Source of the DNA: Streptomyces fumigatiscleroticus
Lineage (GTDB): Bacteria > Actinomycetota > Actinomycetes > Streptomycetales > Streptomycetaceae
Reading direction: 5' to 3'
Length of the DNA stretch: 64,000 nt
Assembly (NCBI RefSeq): GCF_014647975.1
Contig: NZ_BMQF01000031.1
Location: 1-64,000 of the forward strand
This document shows positions 16,325 through 24,635 of the stretch, piece after piece. The notes under the pieces were generated by a model that was not told where the DNA came from, did not search any database, and saw only the letters and a program-made list of their open reading frames with translations. Within the stretch, counting starts at the first letter, position 1; every line of letters starts with the position of its first letter. The translations under genes were made by a program, and so were the position numbers.

Positions 16325-17518
16325 GTGCTGGAGGCGGATGTCGCCATCGTCGGCGCGGGAGCCGCCGGGCTCTCGCTGGCCCACCGTCTGTCCGGGCGGG
16401 CGCCCGGCGCGCGGCCCCTGTCGGCGGTCCTGGTGGACGCCCCGCCCGGCCCGCTGCGCCCGCCGCGGCGCACCTGGTGCTTCTGGGAGCAGGGCCGTGG
16501 CCGCTACGACGCCGCCGTGACGGCGTCCTGGCGGCGGCTGCGTGTCCGCAGCCCCGCCGGGACCGTGATCGAGGGGGACATCGCTCCGCTGCGGTACAAG
16601 ATGATCAGGTCCGACGACTTCGAGCACCTCGTCGGGCACGGCCTGGCCGGGAGCGGGGCCGTACGGTGCCTGGAGGCGACCGTGGACGGCGTGGAGGAGG
16701 TCCGCGACGGGGCCCTGGTCCATCTGCGCACCCCCGACGGCGGGCCGGGCCTGCTGCACGCCCGCTGGGTGTTCGACTCCCGCCCGCCGGGCAGCCTGCC
16801 GGCCGCCCGCACCACGCTGTTGCAGCACTTCCGGGGCTGGTTCGTACGCACCGAACGGCCCGTCTTCGACCCGGGCGCGGCGGAGCTGATGGACTTCCGC
16901 ACCCCCCAGCCCGCCACCGGCCTGTCCTTCGGCTACGTCCTGCCCACCGGCCGCCGCGAGGCCCTGGTGGAGTACACCGAGTTCTCCCCGCGGGTGCTGC
17001 CGCCCGACGGCTACGAGGCGGCGCTGCGGCACTACACACGGGACGTGCTCCGCCTGGGCGACCTCCAGGTGCTGTCGGCCGAGACGGGGGTGATCCCGAT
17101 GACCGACGCGCCGCGGGACCGGGAGGTCGGGGCGTCCGTGTTCCGTATCGGGGCGGCCGGCGGCGCCACCCGCCCGTCGACCGGGTACACCTTCGCCGGC
17201 CTGCAACGCCAGACCCGGGCCGTCGCCGCCGCCCTCGGCCGGGGCCGCCGGCCGCTGCCGCCGCCCGCCCACTCGGTCCGCGCCCGGGCCATGGACGCCG
17301 TACTGCTGCGCGCCCTGGACAGCGGCCGGGTCGACGGCGCCGCGCTGTTCTCCCGGCTCTTCGCCCGGGTGCCGATGAGACAGCTGCTGCTCTTCCTCGA
17401 CGGCCGTACCCACCTGTACGAGGACCTCGCCATCGGCCTGCGCACCCCCGTCGGGCCGATGCTCCGTTCCGCGGTGGAACTGCCGTGTCTGCCCCGCCGG
17501 CCCTTCACCGGACCCTGA
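16325..17518 (+). CDS. crtY: Lycopene beta-cyclase
   Basis: The 397-residue flavoprotein starts with GTG after GGAGGAG and has the N-terminal Rossmann motif DVAIVGAGAAGLSLAHRL, then the cyclase-type segments RRTWCFWEQGRG and LSFGYVLPTGRREALVEYTE. Near the end it carries GAAGGATRPSTGYTF, the conserved cyclase C-terminal signature. It converts lycopene ends to beta-rings and heads the second crt operon. An upstream in-frame start is ignored because it has no ribosome site. Confidence 0.92.
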   Translation: MLEADVAIVGAGAAGLSLAHRLSGRAPGARPLSAVLVDAPPGPLRPPRRTWCFWEQGRGRYDAAVTASWRRLRVRSPAGTVIEGDIAPLRYKMIRSDDFEHLVGHGLAGSGAVRCLEATVDGVEEVRDGALVHLRTPDGGPGLLHARWVFDSRPPGSLPAARTTLLQHFRGWFVRTERPVFDPGAAELMDFRTPQPATGLSFGYVLPTGRREALVEYTEFSPRVLPPDGYEAALRHYTRDVLRLGDLQVLSAETGVIPMTDAPRDREVGASVFRIGAAGGATRPSTGYTFAGLQRQTRAVAAALGRGRRPLPPPAHSVRARAMDAVLLRALDSGRVDGAALFSRLFARVPMRQLLLFLDGRTHLYEDLAIGLRTPVGPMLRSAVELPCLPRRPFTGP

Positions 17519-17569
17519 CCGGCCCGCCCCGGGACCGCCCCCCCGCCCCTTCTGCCTCCGGAGACCTGG

Positions 17570-18301
17570 ATGACCCTGCTGCGTGACGAGGACCTGGCCG
17601 CGGCGTTCAGCCACGCCGCCCGCAGCTACGACACGCTGGTGGCCGCCAACCCCGGCTACCACTCGCATCTGCGCCGCTCGGTGCGCCGGCTCGGCCTGCC
17701 CCGGTACGGCGCCGGACTGCGCGTGCTGGACCTCGGCTGCGGTACCGGCGCCTCGACCGGGGCGCTCACCGCCGTACTGCCCGGCGCGGAGATCACCGCC
17801 GTGGACGCCTCGGCGGGCATGCTCGAACGGGCCGCCGCCAAACGCTGGCCGGACGGCGTGACCTTCGTGCACGCGTCGGCGGAACGGCTGGCGGGGGCGG
17901 GGGTGACGGGTCCGTTCGACGCGGTGTTCGCGGCCTATCTCCTGCGCAACGTGGCCGATCCCGACGCCGTGCTCGCCACCGTGCGCGGCCTGCTCGCCCC
18001 GCGCGGACGGCTGGGCGTGCACGAGTACGCGCTCGGCGGCCGGCGCGCGGACCGGGCGGTGTGGAGCCTGGTCTCCCGCGGTCTCCTCCAGCCCGTGGCG
18101 ACCGTTCTGGGCGACGGGCCGCTCTACCGCCATCTGTGGCGCAGCGTCGTCGCGTTCGACACCGCGGACCGCCTCGCCGGGCGGATCCGCGCGGCCGGTT
18201 TCGACCGGGTACGGGCCCTTCCCCTGCCCGGCTGGCAGACGGGCATCGCGCACACCTTCGTCGCCCGCCGCGCGGACGGGACCTCGGGAGCAGCGCGATG
18301 A
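17570..18301 (+). CDS. crtT: Class I SAM-dependent methyltransferase of the crt cluster
   Basis: The 243-residue protein resembles the UbiE/COQ5 type: FSHAARSYDTLVAANPGYH at the N-terminus, SAM motif I VLDLGCGTGAST, motif II AVDASAGMLERA and AAYLLRNVADP. It lies between crtY and crtU; its stop overlaps the crtU start by four bases. Synteny with Streptomyces griseus-type clusters supports the name crtT. Its exact substrate in isorenieratene-type pathways is not settled. Confidence 0.85.
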   Translation: MTLLRDEDLAAAFSHAARSYDTLVAANPGYHSHLRRSVRRLGLPRYGAGLRVLDLGCGTGASTGALTAVLPGAEITAVDASAGMLERAAAKRWPDGVTFVHASAERLAGAGVTGPFDAVFAAYLLRNVADPDAVLATVRGLLAPRGRLGVHEYALGGRRADRAVWSLVSRGLLQPVATVLGDGPLYRHLWRSVVAFDTADRLAGRIRAAGFDRVRALPLPGWQTGIAHTFVARRADGTSGAAR

Positions 18302-19869
18302 GCGCCCGCCGCCGGCCGGACGCCGCACGCCGCGGCCGGGACCGCCGGGCCTGCCTGCTGCCGGCCCCGCCGGGGATCGCGCGGATCGACGGTGCCCGCC
18401 GTCCCTCGACCGCCGTCGTCGGCGGCGGCATCGCCGGGCTGGCCGCCGCCACCGCGCTGGCCGAGCGCGGGGTCGCCGTCACCCTGTACGAACGCGAGCC
18501 GTATCTGGGCGGGCGCGTGGGCGGCTGGGCGACCGGGCTGCGGGACGGCACCCGGGTGACGATGAGCCGGGGCTTCCACGCCTTCTTCCGGCAGTACTAC
18601 AACCTGCGGGGCCTGCTGCGCCGTACCGATCCCCGGCTGGAGCGGCTGACCGGCCTGCCCGACTACCCGCTGCGGCACGGCGGCGGGCTGCGCGACAGCT
18701 TCCGGCACGTGCCGCGCACCCCGCCGTGGAGCGCGCTCGGCTTCGCCGCGCTCAGTCCCTCCTTCGGCCTGCGGGATCTGTGCCGTATGCATCCGGTCGC
18801 GGCCCTGCCGCTGTTCGACGTCCGGGTCCCGGAGGTGTACGAGCGCCTGGACGGCGTCAGCGCCCACGACTTCCTGGAGGCGGTCCGCTTCCCGCCGGCC
18901 GCGCGCCATCTGGCGTTCGAGGTGTTCTCGCGCAGCTTCTTCGCCGACCCGCGGGAGCTGTCGGCGGCCGAGATGGTGCTGATGTTCCACATCTACTTCC
19001 TCGGCTCCGCCGAGGGCCTGCTCTTCGACGTGCCCCGCGAGCCCTTCCCGGCGGCGCTGTGGGAGCCGCTCGCCGCCTATGTGCGCGGACACGGCGCCGA
19101 GGTGCGCACCGGCACGCCCGTCGAGCACGTCGCGCCCACGGCGGACGGCGGCGGCTACACGGTCGCCACCGGGCACGAGGACCGCCGCCACGACACGGTC
19201 GTCCTCGCCCTGGACACCCCCGGACTCGTCTCCCTGGTCGCCCGCTCCCCCCGGCTGGGCGACACCCCCTGGCGGGAGGGGATCGCGCGCCTGCGCACGG
19301 CGCCGCCCTTCCTGGTCTCCCGGCTGTGGCTGGACCGGCCGGTGGCACGGGAGCGGCCGGGCTTCCTGGGCACCAGCGGCTACGGCACCCTGGACAACAT
19401 CAGCGTGCTGGAACGCTGGGAGGGCGAGGCGGCCCGCTGGGCGGCCCGTACCGGGGGATCCGTGGTCGAACTGCACGCCTACGCGGTGCGGCCGGAGGGC
19501 CCGCGCGACGTGGAGGAGAAACGGCTCCTCGACGGGCTGTACCGCGTCTATCCCGAGACGCGCGCGGCCACGGTCGTCGACGCCCGGCACGAGTGGCGGG
19601 CCGACTGCCCGCTGTTCCCGGTGGGCGGCCACTTCGGCCGGCCGACCGTGCGCACACCGGAGCCCGGACTGGTGCTCGCCGGCGACCTGGTGCGCACCGG
19701 CCTGCCCGTGGCCCTGATGGAACGCGCGGCGACCAGCGGCTTCCTCGCCGCCAACGCGCTGCTGGAACGCTGGGGGGTGCGCGGCCAGGCGCTGTGGACG
19801 GTGCCCGACCGGGGCCGCGGCAGGATCCTGCGCGCCCTGGCCGCCCGGGGCGCCGGTACAACCCGGTGA
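18298..19869 (+). CDS. crtU: Beta-carotene desaturase/methyltransferase (aromatic end-group formation)
   Basis: The 523-residue FAD protein has an N-terminal Arg-rich lead, the dinucleotide motif TAVVGGGIAGLAAATALAER and a long CrtI-like catalytic part with MSRGFHAFFRQYYNLR. Its C-terminal signature is LVLAGDLVRTGLPVALMERA. CrtU converts beta-rings to the phi-type aromatic rings of isorenieratene. The ATG overlaps the crtT stop. The operon ends 8 bases before the convergent YihY gene. Confidence 0.88.
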   Translation: MSARRRPDAARRGRDRRACLLPAPPGIARIDGARRPSTAVVGGGIAGLAAATALAERGVAVTLYEREPYLGGRVGGWATGLRDGTRVTMSRGFHAFFRQYYNLRGLLRRTDPRLERLTGLPDYPLRHGGGLRDSFRHVPRTPPWSALGFAALSPSFGLRDLCRMHPVAALPLFDVRVPEVYERLDGVSAHDFLEAVRFPPAARHLAFEVFSRSFFADPRELSAAEMVLMFHIYFLGSAEGLLFDVPREPFPAALWEPLAAYVRGHGAEVRTGTPVEHVAPTADGGGYTVATGHEDRRHDTVVLALDTPGLVSLVARSPRLGDTPWREGIARLRTAPPFLVSRLWLDRPVARERPGFLGTSGYGTLDNISVLERWEGEAARWAARTGGSVVELHAYAVRPEGPRDVEEKRLLDGLYRVYPETRAATVVDARHEWRADCPLFPVGGHFGRPTVRTPEPGLVLAGDLVRTGLPVALMERAATSGFLAANALLERWGVRGQALWTVPDRGRGRILRALAARGAGTTR

Positions 19870-19876
19870 GGCGGGA

Positions 19877-20761
19877 TCAGGCCGGTTCCCTGCCGAGCTC
19901 GGCGGCGAACTGCGCCCCCGTCAGCAGCGCCAGATTGGACAGCCACAGCCAGACGAGGAAGACGACGACACCGGCGAGCGAGCCGTACAGCCTGCTGTAG
20001 GTGCCCAGGGCCGAGGCGTACAGGGCGAACCCCGCGGAGACCGTCAGCCACAGCCCGGCGGCCAGGACGCCGCCGGGCACGCTGTGCGCGCGGTGCCGGG
20101 CCGGAAGGGGACCGGTGTGGAAGACGACCACCACCAGGACGGCCACCAGGCACAGCAGCAGCGGCCAGCGCAGCAGGTCCCACGCCCAGGCCGCCGTCGC
20201 GTCCAGCCCCAGCACCCGGCCCGCGGCCTCGGCCAGCGGTCCCGTCAGCAGCAGGACCAGGGCGCTGAGCAGCAGCAGCCCCAGCAGCGCGAGGGCGGTC
20301 AGCACGATGCGGTGCGCCCGCCGCCAGGGCGAGCGGCGGTCCGCCACCCGGTGCATGCGGTGCAGGGCACGCCGGAACACGGCGAGATAGCTGGAGGCCG
20401 ACCACAGCGCGCTCGCCGCACCGGCCACCAGCAACGGCCAGGCCGCCGCGCCGTTGCCCAGCATGCGGGCCAGGACGTCGTGCAGCTCGCCGCCGGACTC
20501 GCCCGGGGCGTAGGCGGTGACGTGCGCGATGAACTCCTCGGCGGTCTCCGGGCTGATCAGCCCGAAGGCGATCACCGTGATCAGCAGCGCGGGCAGTACG
20601 GCGAGGATGGCGTAGTACGTGAGCGCCGCCGCGTAGTCCGAGACGTCGTCGTTCCACATCGACACCGGGGTGCGGCGCAGCGCGGGCCACCACGCGGCCG
20701 GCATCCGCGGCCGTACGTGGTGCACCGTCCCGGCCGCCGTTCCCGCGGTCGATCTGCTCAT
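19877..20761 (-). CDS. YihY/BrkB-family inner membrane protein
   Basis: The 294-residue protein shows about six transmembrane segments and the family pattern SDYAAALTYYAILAVLPALLI at the first helix, followed by LWSASSYLAVFRRALHRMHRV and near the end YGSLAGVVVFLVWLWLSNLALL. Members were once called ribonuclease BN but are membrane proteins of unknown transport role. The ATG at 20761 sits five bases after GAGGAG; the GTG six bases upstream would overlap that site. Confidence 0.88.
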   Translation of the reverse strand: MSRSTAGTAAGTVHHVRPRMPAAWWPALRRTPVSMWNDDVSDYAAALTYYAILAVLPALLITVIAFGLISPETAEEFIAHVTAYAPGESGGELHDVLARMLGNGAAAWPLLVAGAASALWSASSYLAVFRRALHRMHRVADRRSPWRRAHRIVLTALALLGLLLLSALVLLLTGPLAEAAGRVLGLDATAAWAWDLLRWPLLLCLVAVLVVVVFHTGPLPARHRAHSVPGGVLAAGLWLTVSAGFALYASALGTYSRLYGSLAGVVVFLVWLWLSNLALLTGAQFAAELGREPA

Positions 20762-20866
20762 CGTCACTCCTCACCTGATGTGCCGATGCCCGGAACTTTC
20801 CCTTCCAGCCCTGCCGGCCGCAACGGGAATGTCTCCGGGGGGCCCGCTGTTGTACGGCACGTGACT

Positions 20867-20896
20867 GACATGCACTGCTCAATGAAGTGCGATGTC
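20867..20896. promoter_or_regulatory. Inverted repeat upstream of the alternative ribosomal protein genes
   Basis: GACATGCACT (20867-20876) and AGTGCGATGTC (20886-20896) form an almost perfect inverted repeat, with one extra base in the right arm and a 9-base spacer. It lies just upstream of the ribosome site of rpmG. The downstream genes encode zinc-free paralogs usually controlled by Zur, but this sequence does not look like the AT-rich Streptomyces Zur box. It could be an operator or an RNA hairpin in the leader. Confidence 0.4.
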
Positions 20897-20913
20897 GGCG
20901 GAAGGAGCACCTC

Positions 20914-21078
20914 ATGGCACGCAGCACCGCGCGTCCCGTCGTCAGGCTGAAGTCCACGGCCGGGACCGGCGTCACCTACGTGACGCGCAAGAACCGTCTC
21001 AACGACCCCGACCGGCTTCTGCTGCGCAAGTACGACCCGGTGGCCGGGCAGCACGTCCCGTTCCGCGAAGAGCGCTGA
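20914..21078 (+). CDS. rpmG: Ribosomal protein L33, zinc-independent paralog
   Basis: The 54-residue protein matches L33 (VRLKSTAGTGVTYVTRKNR, then RLLLRKYDPVAGQHVPFREE). The two CxxC pairs of the zinc-binding form are absent; there is no Cys at all. Such C-minus paralogs replace the zinc form under zinc starvation. GAAGGAG precedes the ATG. It is the first of three ribosomal genes on this strand. Confidence 0.93.
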   Translation: MARSTARPVVRLKSTAGTGVTYVTRKNRLNDPDRLLLRKYDPVAGQHVPFREER

Positions 21079-21164
21079 GCGCCTTACCGCGGACCTACCA
21101 GCGCGAACGACTCGGGCCTCCGCCGCGTGACACCGCGGCGGACGGCCGGAAGGAAGGACATCCC

Positions 21165-21425
21165 ATGAGGTCAGGCATCCACCCCGTCTCCCGCCCGGTC
21201 GTCTTCCGCGACCGCGCCGCGGGCACCGCGTTCCTCGTCCGCTCCACCGCCGAGGCGACGCGGACGGTCGAGTGGGAGGACGGCAACACCTACCCCCTGG
21301 TCGACGTCGAGATCTCCTCGGCGAGCCACCCGTTCTACACCGGCACCTCGCGGGTCGTGGACACCGCGGGCCGCGTCGAGCGCTTCGAGCGGCGCTACGG
21401 CCGCTCGGCGGCGGCCCGCCGCTGA
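21165..21425 (+). CDS. rpmE2: Ribosomal protein L31 type B (zinc-independent)
   Basis: The 86-residue product begins MRSGIHPVSRPVVFRDRAAG and contains VEISSASHPFYTGTSRVVDTA, typical of type B L31, without the zinc-binding Cys. It follows L33 by 86 bases, with GGAAGGAAGG before the ATG. It is the expected partner of the other C-minus paralogs. Confidence 0.93.
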   Translation: MRSGIHPVSRPVVFRDRAAGTAFLVRSTAEATRTVEWEDGNTYPLVDVEISSASHPFYTGTSRVVDTAGRVERFERRYGRSAAARR

Positions 21426-21459
21426 CCACCGGCCACCGGCAGACAAGGAGGACGCGGAC

Positions 21460-21582
21460 ATGAAGGTGCGCAAGTCCCTGCGCTCACTGAAGTCCAGGCC
21501 CGGCGCCCAGGTGGTGCGCCGACGGGGCGTGACGTTCGTCGTCAACAAGAAGAACCCGCGCTTCAAGGCCCGCCAGGGCTGA
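21460..21582 (+). CDS. rpmJ2: Ribosomal protein L36, zinc-independent paralog
   Basis: A 40-residue frame starts MKVRKSLRSLKSRPGAQVVR and ends NKKNPRFKARQG. It matches L36 but has no Cys or zinc motif. AAGGAGG precedes the ATG by eight bases. It is the last gene before a strong terminator and completes the C-minus trio. Confidence 0.93.
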   Translation: MKVRKSLRSLKSRPGAQVVRRRGVTFVVNKKNPRFKARQG

Positions 21583-21600
21583 TTCCGCCACCCGGACGCA

Positions 21601-21640
21601 CCGACGGGCCCGGCCCCCGACGAGGGGCCGGGCCCGTCGG
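21601..21640 (+). terminator. Strong hairpin terminator of the L33-L31-L36 operon
   Basis: A perfect 17-bp stem (CCGACGGGCCCGGCCCC and its complement) closes a 6-base loop, 18 bases after the L36 stop. It also faces the convergent membrane-protein gene. Confidence 0.9.
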
Positions 21641-21680
21641 CGTTCCGCGCGGCGCCCGACTCCGCGGAGCCGTGGCGCTG

Positions 21681-22742
21681 TCAGGGGGCGGCGTGCGAGG
21701 AGCGGCTCGGGCGGCTGCCGGGGTGCCGGTGCCGCCAGGTCCAGAAGACCGCGCAGGACAGCAGTGCCCAGCCGGCCAGCACCAGGAACGGGAGGAGATG
21801 CTGGTGCCCGGGGAAGTACACCGCCGTGTGCTGGGCGTTGACGGAGGCGCCCGGCGGCAGCCACCGGCCGATCAGGCCCAGCGCGGACGGCAGCAGCGGC
21901 CAGGACACCGCGCCGCCGGAGGAGGGGTTGCCCAGGATCACCATCAGCCCCCAGGTCGGCAGCATCGCCCAGCGTCCGATCAGCGTGTTGAACATGGTGA
22001 AGACCATGCCGCTGGCGAACATCGTGAGCGCCAGGATCAGCCACGACTCCACGAAGGGCAGGTCGAGCGCGCCGAGCAGCCAGTCGACCGTGGCGGCGAT
22101 GGCGAAGCCGCCGAGCAGGGCATAGGCCACCGTGAAGGCGATGCGCTCCAGCGGGGTCAGGGCGCGCGCGTGGACGCTCAGCTGGATCGCCCCGACAAAG
22201 CCGATGATCACGGCGGCGAGCGAGATGTAGAAGATCGCCAGCCCGCGCGGGTCGCCCTCCTGAAGGGGCTTGACGTCCCGGACGGTCACCGCGACCCCGG
22301 TCTGCTCGCCCACGGCCGGAGCCGTCTCCTGGAGCACCTGCGCCACCGTGGCACCCGAGGCGCTGGACAGGTCCACGACGACGGACCTGCCGTCGTCGCG
22401 CACGTCGAAGATGACGAAGACCTTCTGGTCGTCGACCGCCTCGCGCGCCTCGGCCGTGCTGCCGTAGGTGTGCACCTTCACCGAGGCGTGCAGGGCCTTC
22501 TCCATGCCGTCGAGGAACGCCTTGCCCCGGGCCTGTTGGTAGGAGCCGACCACGGCCGAGGGGATCGAGTGCGGCGTCGGGTTGGCCATGGTGTAGGTGT
22601 AGGAGCCCGCGAACAGGGCCGCGGCCGCCGAGAGGATGAAGACCAGCACGACGGCCGGCCACCACGGCGACTGCCGGAACCGCTGCCATCGCTCTGCGAG
22701 CGTCGGCGCCCTGCCGTGCACACCGTGCGGCTCGTCGGACAT
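21681..22742 (-). CDS. DUF3533/YhgE-like multi-pass membrane protein (ABC-2 permease fold)
   Basis: The 353-residue protein has one N-terminal transmembrane helix (about 28-50), an extracytoplasmic domain of about 120 residues (SIPSAVVGSYQQARGKAFLD), and five to six C-terminal helices including AIFYISLAAVIIGFVGAIQL and GNPSSGGAVSWPLLP. This architecture matches the DUF3533/YhgE-Pip group related to ABC-2 permeases; no ATPase gene is beside it. GGAAGGAACG precedes the ATG. The role is unknown. Confidence 0.75.
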   Translation of the reverse strand: MSDEPHGVHGRAPTLAERWQRFRQSPWWPAVVLVFILSAAAALFAGSYTYTMANPTPHSIPSAVVGSYQQARGKAFLDGMEKALHASVKVHTYGSTAEAREAVDDQKVFVIFDVRDDGRSVVVDLSSASGATVAQVLQETAPAVGEQTGVAVTVRDVKPLQEGDPRGLAIFYISLAAVIIGFVGAIQLSVHARALTPLERIAFTVAYALLGGFAIAATVDWLLGALDLPFVESWLILALTMFASGMVFTMFNTLIGRWAMLPTWGLMVILGNPSSGGAVSWPLLPSALGLIGRWLPPGASVNAQHTAVYFPGHQHLLPFLVLAGWALLSCAVFWTWRHRHPGSRPSRSSHAAP

Positions 22743-22794
22743 GCCTGCACGTTCCTTCCCTGGAGTCGGTGGGCGGTTGTGCCGTACGCGCCGC

Positions 22795-23113
<319 letters not shown>

Positions 23114-23386
23114 CCGGTTCCTTTCACCAGGCACGACCATGGCACAACCGGGATGAGTCGGCACGAAAAGGGCGTGCGGTGGTGGCGGACCGCACCGGAT
23201 GTGGTGTGGATCACATGGAGCGTGCGATGAGTCCCGCGCCGCGGTGCCGGCCATACGTGTGACCGACACGGCAACAGGTTCCGCCGCGGCGCAACCGGGA
23301 GACAAGCCATCGAGAAGGCGTACGGCGGCCACCGCCGCACCGGATTTGCGTGCATCGCGCAACGGAACCGTGGAAGAAGGTCATCC

Positions 23387-24580
23387 ATGACTTCTGCCAT
23401 GGACGACCGGCTCGCCGCCGACTTCTACGACTTCCAGGCCGCGCTCCCGGACGAGGAGCGCACGATCCTGCTCAGGACGCGGACCTTCCTGCGCGACGAG
23501 GTCAAGCCGCTGGTCGACGACGCCTGGGCCGAGGGACGTTTTCCGGAAGAGCTGATCGACCGGTTCCGGGAGAGCGGACTCGTCGGCCTGCCCTACCCGG
23601 ATCACGGGGAGCACCGCACCCCCGTCAGCCATCTGCTGACGGGGATGATGGCGATGGAGATGAGCCGCGTCGACGCCTCCGTCGCCACCTTCTTCGGCGT
23701 CCACAACGGCCTGGCCATGTACGCGATCCACTCCGGCGGCGATCAGGAGCAGCGCGACCGCTGGCTCCCGCGCATGGCCAGGATGGAGACGATCGGGGCG
23801 TTCGCCCTCACGGAACCGCTCGGCGGCTCCGACGTGGCGGCGGGCATGCGCACCACCGCCCGCCGCGAGGGCGACACCTGGATCCTGAACGGCGCCAAGC
23901 GCTGGATCGGCAACGCCACCTTCGCCGACCACGTCGTGGTGTTCGCCCGGGACGTCGACGACGACCAGGTCAAGGGCTTCGTGGTCGGCCGGGGCACGCC
24001 CGGCTTCGCCCCGGAGAAGATCGCGCACAAGACCGCCCTGCGCATCGTCGAGAACGCCGACATCACGCTGACCGACGTACGGGTGCCGGAGACCGACCGG
24101 CTCCGGCACGTCGAGTCGTTCCGCGATGTCGCTGAGATCCTGCGGGCCACCCGCGCCGGTGTCGCCTGGCAGGCTCTCGGCGTGATGATCGGCGCCTACG
24201 AGTCGGCGCTCGCCTACGCCGGCGAGCGGGAGCAGTTCGGCCGCCCGCTCGCGGGGTTCCAGCTGGTGCAGGACCTGCTCGTCAAGAGCCTGGGCAACAT
24301 CACCGCCTCCTGGGGCATGCTGCTCCAGCTCGCCCGGCTCCAGGACGCGGGCGTCTTCAAGGACGAGCACTCCTCGCTGGCCAAGGCCTTCGTCACCGCG
24401 CGCATGCGTGAGGTCGTCGCCTGGGCCCGGGAGATCTTCGGCGGCAACGGCATCGTCCTGGACTACGACGTCGCCCGCTTCTTCGCGGACGCGGAGGCGA
24501 TCTACTCCTTCGAGGGCACCCGGGAGATGAACACCCTGATCGTCGGCAAGGCGGTCACCGGGCAGAGCGCGTTCGTCTGA
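23387..24580 (+). CDS. Acyl-CoA dehydrogenase, glutaryl-CoA-dehydrogenase-like
   Basis: The 397-residue flavoenzyme has the helical N-domain, the FAD/substrate motif GAFALTEPLGGSDVAAG (about 140) and the C-domain REIFGGNGIVLDY. The catalytic Glu sits in EGTREMNTLIVGKAVTG, an arrangement shared with glutaryl-CoA dehydrogenases rather than medium-chain enzymes. The true substrate is not determined by this. GAAGAAGG lies before the ATG. No other beta-oxidation or lysine-catabolism gene is adjacent. Confidence 0.88.
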   Translation: MTSAMDDRLAADFYDFQAALPDEERTILLRTRTFLRDEVKPLVDDAWAEGRFPEELIDRFRESGLVGLPYPDHGEHRTPVSHLLTGMMAMEMSRVDASVATFFGVHNGLAMYAIHSGGDQEQRDRWLPRMARMETIGAFALTEPLGGSDVAAGMRTTARREGDTWILNGAKRWIGNATFADHVVVFARDVDDDQVKGFVVGRGTPGFAPEKIAHKTALRIVENADITLTDVRVPETDRLRHVESFRDVAEILRATRAGVAWQALGVMIGAYESALAYAGEREQFGRPLAGFQLVQDLLVKSLGNITASWGMLLQLARLQDAGVFKDEHSSLAKAFVTARMREVVAWAREIFGGNGIVLDYDVARFFADAEAIYSFEGTREMNTLIVGKAVTGQSAFV

Positions 24581-24586
24581 GCCCCG

Positions 24587-24602
24587 GCGGCCGTACGGCC
24601 GC
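24587..24602. terminator. Palindrome between convergent genes
   Basis: GCGGCCGTACGGCCGC is a perfect 16-bp palindrome six bases after the acyl-CoA dehydrogenase stop and facing the convergent GH30 gene. It can fold only with a very tight loop, so terminator function is uncertain. Confidence 0.35.
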
Positions 24603-24635
24603 ACGGCACCGCGGGGCGCCGCGCGGCCGCGGAGG

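Noticed and set aside
13307..18328. A single minus-strand open frame of 1673 codons across the whole crt region
   Set aside because: Only its last 340 codons encode a real protein (CrtB). The rest is antisense to crtI, crtY and crtT, or out of frame with them, and stays open because stop codons are rare at this GC content.
20762..20913. A canonical Zur box upstream of the zinc-free ribosomal genes
   Set aside because: No AT-rich TGAAAATNATTTTCA-like sequence was found by eye; only the unrelated inverted repeat is visible.
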